Source: Moniliophthora roreri
Taxonomy: Eukaryota > Basidiomycota > Agaricomycetes > Agaricales > Marasmiaceae
Length of the DNA: 64,000 bases
Assembly (NCBI GenBank): GCA_001466705.2
Contig: LATX02000223.1
Span: forward strand, 1-64,000
Direction: 5' to 3'
Of this stretch, positions 57,791 to 64,000 are shown in pieces. Below the pieces are notes generated by a model. The model was not told where the DNA came from. It saw only the letters and a list, made by a program, of their open reading frames with translations, and did not search any database. Made by a program: the position numbers and the translations under genes. How positions within the stretch are numbered: the first letter of the stretch is position 1; every line of letters begins with the position of its first letter.

Positions 57791-60752
57791 ATTTCCTGAA
57801 CTCTGAAATTGCACTGTGCAAACATCAAGATCAAATACAGCGGTTGTGAAGAATGGTATTATATGACAGAGAAGGCACTTTGTTTATCCTCTGTGATGCC
57901 TTACCCACTGCTGGCAGTCAATCAGGAACCCAATGTTCCTTTATTCCTATCCCAGACTCATTTTGGAGCTCCTGCCACGCATTTTATCGGCCGCATTTGG
58001 GACACAGAGAAGGCACTTTTGAGGTCTGATTTAGGACTGATGCTGTCTCCTCCTGCATCAAGGTTATGCTCTTTGCACTCCTTTTTCCTCAATCGTTTCG
58101 AAGAACAACTCACATCACCAAAATAACTACCCTTGTACCGAGGTCAGACATGGTTGGTTGCTAGGTTAGCAGTTGACGAAGTCAACTATCACCAAGGTTT
58201 CGGAAGATTTCATACCTAAATCAACCCGAAATCATTGAGCTGATGGGAGTCGAGGCTAAATAAACCAGTCACCGGTCACCCATGTTCGACGTTAATCAAC
58301 ATTGAGTGCGTGAACTGTTACTAGAGTCATTGCATGGTCACCATAAAGCGCACTGTACGAGGCATTTCAGAATTTCATTAGGGATACTGAATCCAACAGA
58401 AGTGCACAATACACTAGAGTATATCAACACATGTTCAACAGGCTCAAACGTTTGAGAATAGACAAAGTCCAAGAACAGATGTAGCAACGCCCTCGTGGCA
58501 GCACTGTGTGAGGGAACCAGGATGAATGTGTGCTGGGAAGTGAAAAGGATAGAGGAACATCAGTAAACCGTAGTATTATAAAAACCTTGCACTCAACGAA
58601 TGACTCGGAATAGTTCCAACATTGAACACGGCTATGGGGATGAACACCGTCAGGAGTGCATCTGTCATCTATTTCGTTAATGCTAGTGAGAGCAGGGAAG
58701 AGCTATGTTCAACTTAGACATCGGAAACCGAGCCGAACGTAGTTCACATACTTGCCCGCTTTTCTAGCACCCTCCGAAACCACATGCATATGCCTTGCTC
58801 GTTGGTTTGGCAGTAGCGGCCTTGAAGCTTGAACAGTTTGAGGTGAAGCGCCGATACAAGAGCCTCTTGAAGGCGCGCATTGGGTCTCGGGTAGCTTGTG
58901 TCTTGACAAAGATTGGAACGACCGGATGCTACACATTGAAGGAGAGACAAGGAAGACGGATAAAGGCAAGTAAGTCAGAAAGTTGGGGCAGGTGGCTTCG
59001 GCAATCGCCGTGCAACTGTATAGTTCTATGTACACGAGACTCGGGCCGAGAGTCTCGTCCGAGACGCGTCGCAGCGTCGCATTTACCACTTGACTCCATC
59101 ACAACCGAGACTGCACATGAGTTCCTGAACCGACACTGTGGCAGTTGCACGAGAACCTGCAATAATGTTACTGCTACAATCATAACGCGCTCTCCTTACA
59201 AAAACAATAAAACAAGTTGACGTACATGAAGTTGCTTTGAGTTGCCTCAGTATGTCTTCTTTGCACGTCTAGACCTGACCTGAGCCGAACTGAAGACCGA
59301 CGTAGTTTAGTGAAATTTGTGCTATCTACCCTGGTCACCCTGGTCCCTGCGTCAACTTGGGTGCCCTGAGTCAACCTTTGGTGCCAAAGTAACACTGGTA
59401 TGTGCACTGTACCAAAGTAGATAGTGTTTTTCCCCGATTACTGCCGGTCTATATCATATTTTAATGTCCTTGTCAGGCGGGAACTTTTTCGACAACTCAG
59501 TCTTTAACAGCCGCTAGCTGTCCAACCGGTTGGCTCGCCTGGTGTTCGGTTCCATGGTCCTCGGTGTTTATAATAAAAATCCCTGCTCCAGCATGACCAG
59601 TCTGTGTACACCCCCAACTGACAGTGATCATCAGTAGGTTATCCACGCCCCTCCCATTCCAGGTTGGTCTTGTGGCCTTACCTTGAAGCGGACAGTCAGG
59701 GTGGGGGGACCGATGTCGTGACGATCATCAACGTACCTCTGGACTCTGCTTGTTTATGATGTGCGCTTCGGCACAGACTTCTCGTCTTCAACCGTTGTCA
59801 CCTGCACATCCCATATAGTTCCATTCCGGTGTTTCAGGTGGGTGAATGTCATGGCTGCAGTGCATCTCTCACAATTTTAATGCTGTGATTCCACTTTAGA
59901 TATTGGTTCGTAGCTACCTTCGTGTATAATCTCGCGGTCGAAAGCTAGCCCTCGGAGGAACACCTGTCCCGCAGGCAACTCATTAGTTGCAGTATCTCAC
60001 GACTGTGCGAAGTCTGGTGAGGGTCTCAGCCCGTCACCTATGTAATTCGCATTTTTCTGGGCATGTACTGCCATAAGATGTCCTCGTATGGTGAGCCTAG
60101 CGAACTTTTCACTGGGCTCCATTCTATGTCATCCCTTCTTTCCCGTTTCCGCTCAAATTTGACACTATCAACAAACAGGGCTTGGCTTTTGCACTATTGA
60201 AAATCTACAAGGGATACCGACTTGAACATTTTACATATCGATGTAAAGTCCTGCCGTGTAGCTCCAGAAGAGTGTGTTTTGGGTTTTGCGTCAGTGTTAA
60301 CACGCCGATAACAGTTTTCTAGTCTTCTCGATGCACAACAAGTGCTTACACACAGGAATGGAAACGCAGGCCAAGATTTTACCCATTCTCCATTAATTAC
60401 ACTGGTCAGAAGAAATCCTAGAAGCAGTGCAGGTATTACGAGTCAGTTGAGGAAATGTCCCGCCCACAGGTTGGTGTTTAGCTAACCTCATTTCGATAGT
60501 TCACTGACAGAATACATTTGGGTAGTCTCGGTGGTTCACTGGCGGTGCATTTTTTGTACTTGGCTTTGTCCAAATGGATTGCAGGTGGAACGGTTCATCG
60601 CCATGATTGTGCAGTCCGAAGGTAGTTCTCGCTTCCCGCTTCCAGAAACACTAATAAAAGCGAGGTGACTCCAGGCTGCTTGGACCCAAGTTTTAAGGCC
60701 ATTCTCTTCCTTGAAGATCTTGTACGCCAGCGCTCCTTAATATCTGCTGTCA
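57791..60752. other. No gene recognised
   Basis: The longest frames (plus 57809-58126 and 58795-59220, minus 58709-59089) have no domain and overlap each other. CpG content rises again from about 58.2 kb. The last part must contain the promoter of the C2H2 gene at 60753. Confidence 0.35.
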
Positions 60753-61762
60753 ATGTCAGAAACATGGAATCAAAACGGGTTTCCCACCAGCGACGAGTAC
60801 GCGATCCTTTCCCTGTATTTGAATAACATAGACATTTGTTACTCACTTCACGACACTAATGTAGGAGTCAATATCCCCAAGATCCCGTTCCTTACTTTGC
60901 AAGCCCTGCCCCCTACTTCAACCCCCAACCCTATGATTACTATGGATCATCGTATGATACTGTTGGCAGCGCGATGCCATTCAGGCAGGTTAGAGAAAGT
61001 AACTTCCATTCGGGAGGTGTGGATAATTTCTCTCAAGTGGGCCATCTCACCGGCCAATCGGTCGTAGATCCTGGATTTGGATACAGTCAGAATCCGCTGG
61101 ACAGTCCCGGTACCACATCTTATGGATTGACGCGTCCCTCCGAGGCGGAGTACTACGAATTCGTAAACGCAACCACAGATTCATCGTTCCACAACCCTCA
61201 ACCGGACTCCAATATCCCGGTTCCTCAACCCTTCGCGTTGACGGCATGCAGCGGGGAACCTTCTCATGCACCCCAATTTCGCAATCCCGCTGGACCCTCG
61301 CACATCCCAGCAGCTACAGGCTGGACGTCATTCAATTCGGGTTGTCGGTACGATGCCACCTGCCCTCTCCCCACTACCAATGACTCCCGGGCCGCAGACA
61401 ATGTTCCTGACCCTAACGGACAGCCTCGCGTGATTAAAAAGGTCGTTGCTACTGGGGGTGTTGTAGACGCAAGTAAGCGGAGGCGACATCCGATAAGGCC
61501 AGGCCGCCTCTACAGATGCACTGGCTTCCCGCCTTGCCAGGCTACATTCACTTCAAGCCATAATCTGAAATGTAATCTTTTCAAATACATGTATCAAGAA
61601 GCTCGCTGAGGTCTATTTCTAGATCATATAGATTCTCATCTTGGCAATAGGCAGCATCGGTGCGCTTATTGTCCGGCGAGAACAGTAACGCTATCAGATA
61701 TCAAACGACACGAGAAGACGTGTAAAAACCGATCTTCCAGCGCGACTCCGAAACCTTCGTAG
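60753..61762 (+). CDS. Two-finger C2H2 transcription factor, three exons
   Basis: join(60753..60796, 60865..61571, 61623..61762) gives 296 residues with two GT..AG introns of 68 and 51 bases. The start reads MSETWNQNGFPTSDE. The first 190 residues are rich in Pro, Tyr, Ser and Asn (PYFNPQPYDYYGSSYDTVGS). VIKKVVATGG and DASKRRRHPIRPGRLYRC form a basic lead-in to finger 1, CX5CX12HX3H (CTGFPPCQATFTSSHNLKYH then IDSH), cut by the intron after HNLK. Finger 2 is CAYCPARTVTLSDIKRHEKT then C. It is the intact counterpart of the pseudogenes at 18.7-19.5 kb and 31.7 kb. Predicted nuclear DNA-binding protein; targets unknown. Confidence 0.85.
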
Positions 61763-62702
61763 CTTCTGTTATGGCATGTCAGGATGAATCTTCCCTGGGA
61801 TCACGAGTTGCACATTCCCTCATATACTGTTGCTGTGGTTCGGATATATTGTGTTTACCTATATCTCCATTCTCTGTCGCCCAAGTTTTGTCTTATAGAA
61901 TACCGTTTCCTGATTGTTTTCAAAATTATGTCAATCGAAGTGGTCGTCTCTTCTGGTGAATGGTTTTTGCCGTTTGGCAGATCTCGGAGTTCCTGTTATT
62001 GCAGACGGTTCCGACAATGGCTGGCGCAGTAATGGCAGGATCACAAGGATAACTTCAGAGGTGATCGGACAAGCTGCTACAGAAGTTCTGGCATCCATGC
62101 GAGAAGGTCAAGCATCACCAAAATTGACAGCCCGCTGCAACGGGTTACAGGTGACGTAACGAGGCTACCGGGGATTATGTCTCATAATTGGTTATAACAC
62201 TTTGTGGTTTTTGGTGATGAGGTATCTAGAAGGCATTAATGAGGAGGTGCAAAAAGGGCTTGAAAAAAAAATTGCAAGCAGCTTTGGTACATGCTGATGT
62301 CAGGGCATATAGAGCGCAGGTAATGGGATACAACGACATCGATGGTTTAGATCCAGAGATTTAGAGTCCTGGGGTAGCTGCGTGGACTCGGACCTGCACC
62401 TGAACGTTGGCCAAATGTAGATTACCAAGTATACTTGCGCACATTAATACGCGCCCTTCGCATAAGAGAGGCTCGCTCGCAGGGATCAGCGGTATTAGAA
62501 GCAAGAAATAAGCTGCCGGATTTTAGAGCCGTGATCAGAGCTGTGATGCAGTGCGATGAAGTGGCGTCCCGAGAACTTCCGACAGGCTGAGGCAAAGACA
62601 AATTTCCATGACGTGATATCGATTTCGACGATGCCGCTAGTAGTGCTGAGTGTTAAAAATAGACAGATTCTGCAGCTTCAGAAAGAGCTAGTGAAGAATA
62701 AA
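61763..62702. other. Coding-like remnants, no family named
   Basis: Plus frames read VIADGSDNGWRSNGRITRIT (about 61996-62055) and later VDYQVYLRTLIRALRIREAR (about 62412-62471). They look like protein but are in different frames and separated by stops. Possibly a decayed gene. Nothing can be named. Confidence 0.3.
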
Positions 62703-62704
62703 TA

Positions 62705-63315
62705 TTGGATGACTTCCCGTAAGGTTTTGATTCTCATTTGTCGATTCTGACGACTTTCTGAGAGAAATATCAAATGGTTTTATGAACGGTTAGTTCACCA
62801 TGGCGTTCCCGTAAGGCCCTCAGAGGATTCGACAAACGGCTAGGCTGGAGTTCCGAAGAACACCGTGAGCTCCGGATGCATTGGAGACAGGTCGTGAGGT
62901 AGTATGCCCTTACGTTTATATTCTGTTGTGCAGTGTACTTACAGAGTTGGTAATCAGAAACGTCATGTCTTCTTCATGACATAGAGGTAAAATACGCAAC
63001 GCATTGGGCGTGTTTGCGTGGATGAAGGCCTGGCAGTCTTCCGGAGTCACGTACCAAAAAGAGGTAAGGAGCGGTCGGGTAAGGGGAGAAATTTGAAATG
63101 AGAGGCGAAAACGCACGAAAACGCATTTAGGGAGGGGGTCCAGGGGCCTCCCTAAATCCCTGATAAAAATAGATTTAGAACGACTTTTTTATTTCAAATC
63201 GCATTAAGAGAACGGTGGGTTCATGCGGGAAAATCTCGGATAATCCTTCTGAGACGATTAATTGCAAATTAATTGCCTGATTTTAGGCGAAAAATCCTTA
63301 CGGGAAGTCATCCAT
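62705..63315. mobile_element. MITE flanked by TA
   Basis: The left end TTGGATGACTTCCCGTAAGG and the reverse-complemented right end ATGGATGACTTCCCGTAAGG match at 19 of 20 bases. Each is flanked by TA (62703-62704 and 63316-63317). The 611-base interior has a short hairpin (TTTAGGGAGG..CCTCCCTAAA near 63125-63157) and no transposase. TA targets suggest the Tc1/mariner group, but PIF-like or other types are possible. Confidence 0.7.
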
Positions 63316-63422
63316 TAATGAGAAGCTGATAAATGGAATGACAGAAATACATCCGTAGCCGCGAATTCTAACTATAGGCATTAGTTGTTGAAGCTTCAAG
63401 TCGATTCGTAAGGATTACAGCC

Positions 63423-64000
63423 TTACAAGTCAGAGGGCTGAGCTTCGACAAAATGAAGACTCACAGCGAGGGGTTTGATCCAGGAAGGAAAAGCTTCGAG
63501 ATGGGCCTGAGCAACGAGGTAACAAAGGAGTGATTTCTGAGCTTGTCGATAGTGAATTGGCAGGTAAGACCGGAGCGATATTTCAGGCATAACGATACCT
63601 CCTGGGTGATATTCTGCATCGCCACAGCATGATAACATCTTCTCTATACAGTACAAAATCAGATTTGAACGTTTCCAGTACATCTAGCTCGGTAGGGAAC
63701 AAGGAAGTGAAGCATTCGACCGCTTGCTCGTGTATTTGAGGAAAATCCGACTGGTCAGGTCTCGATATTCGTAGCACCGATGCCACATGTTGTTTTTCAG
63801 ACTCTGCAGAAAGCATGCTGATGAATTAGGGAACTCGATAAGGAAGAATGTGGGCTTAAGCAAAAACTCACTTTTGACCCTATAGATGATCAAGTAACAC
63901 GTCCAGATCTCCAGGAATTACGCTTCGAAACATGTCAACTCCTCAATTATAATATTATACACCACTCGGTATGTCGTGGCCAGACAAAGGCCTACAGGTC
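63423..64000 (-). pseudogene. BTB/POZ-like protein, copy 3, runs off the window
   Basis: The minus strand reads DLDVLLDHL, an intron, then ESEKQHVASVLRISRPDQSD then FPQIHEQAVECFTSLFPTEL, and after a GTATCG..AAGCTCAG intron a C-terminal exon. It matches copy 1 (50937-51588) over about 430 bases and is better preserved: FPQIHEQAVEC is open where copy 1 has a stop. The codon after DHL is TAG here where copy 1 has TAT, so it may also be decaying. The BTB N-terminal strand lies beyond 64000. Confidence 0.5.

Noticed and set aside
1..64000. CRISPR arrays, operons and bacterial-type promoters
   Set aside because: The DNA is clearly eukaryotic (spliced genes and fungal transposons). No array of equal repeats and spacers was seen.

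Overview
The window looks like nuclear DNA of a mushroom-forming basidiomycete (Agaricomycetes). Spliceable genes carry many introns of about 50 bases with GT..AG ends, and the mobile elements are typical of that group: a KDZ transposase relic, a PIF/Harbinger element with its Myb/SANT partner gene, a chromodomain Ty3/gypsy retrotransposon, hAT-type miniature elements and a tRNA-derived SINE. No species is assigned.

Layout. Positions 1-12.5 kb are CpG-poor transposon relics: a solo LTR, two miniature inverted-repeat elements, a decayed KDZ transposase with flanking repeats, and a complete but broken Harbinger element with matched terminal repeats. From 12.5 to 24 kb the DNA is mostly unassigned, with a hAT-type miniature element, a second solo LTR, a C2H2 zinc-finger pseudogene and a SINE. 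A 7.6-kb Ty3/gypsy element (24,110-31,701) with 624-base LTRs and a 5-base target duplication follows. It seems to sit in the first-finger intron of another C2H2 pseudogene, and it carries an extra zinc-knuckle ORF after pol.

From 35 to 47.5 kb lies the gene-rich part: four two-finger C2H2 transcription-factor genes, a MYND-finger gene interrupted by a hAT-type miniature element, and an 894-residue conserved fungal protein of unknown role. A fifth intact C2H2 gene is at 60.7 kb. All members that can be spliced have the same intron inside the first finger, so this is one expanded family. From 51 to 58 kb and at the right end there are repeated, decaying copies of a divergent BTB-protein/protein-kinase gene pair, broken by two more miniature elements.

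Two themes link the regions. First, the 13 differences between the two gypsy LTRs are all CpG transitions, and nearly all premature stops in the transposons and pseudogenes are TGA where CGA is expected, which points to cytosine methylation and deamination. Second, miniature hAT-type elements have inserted into gene bodies with clean 8-base target duplications, in two cases inside recognisable exons.
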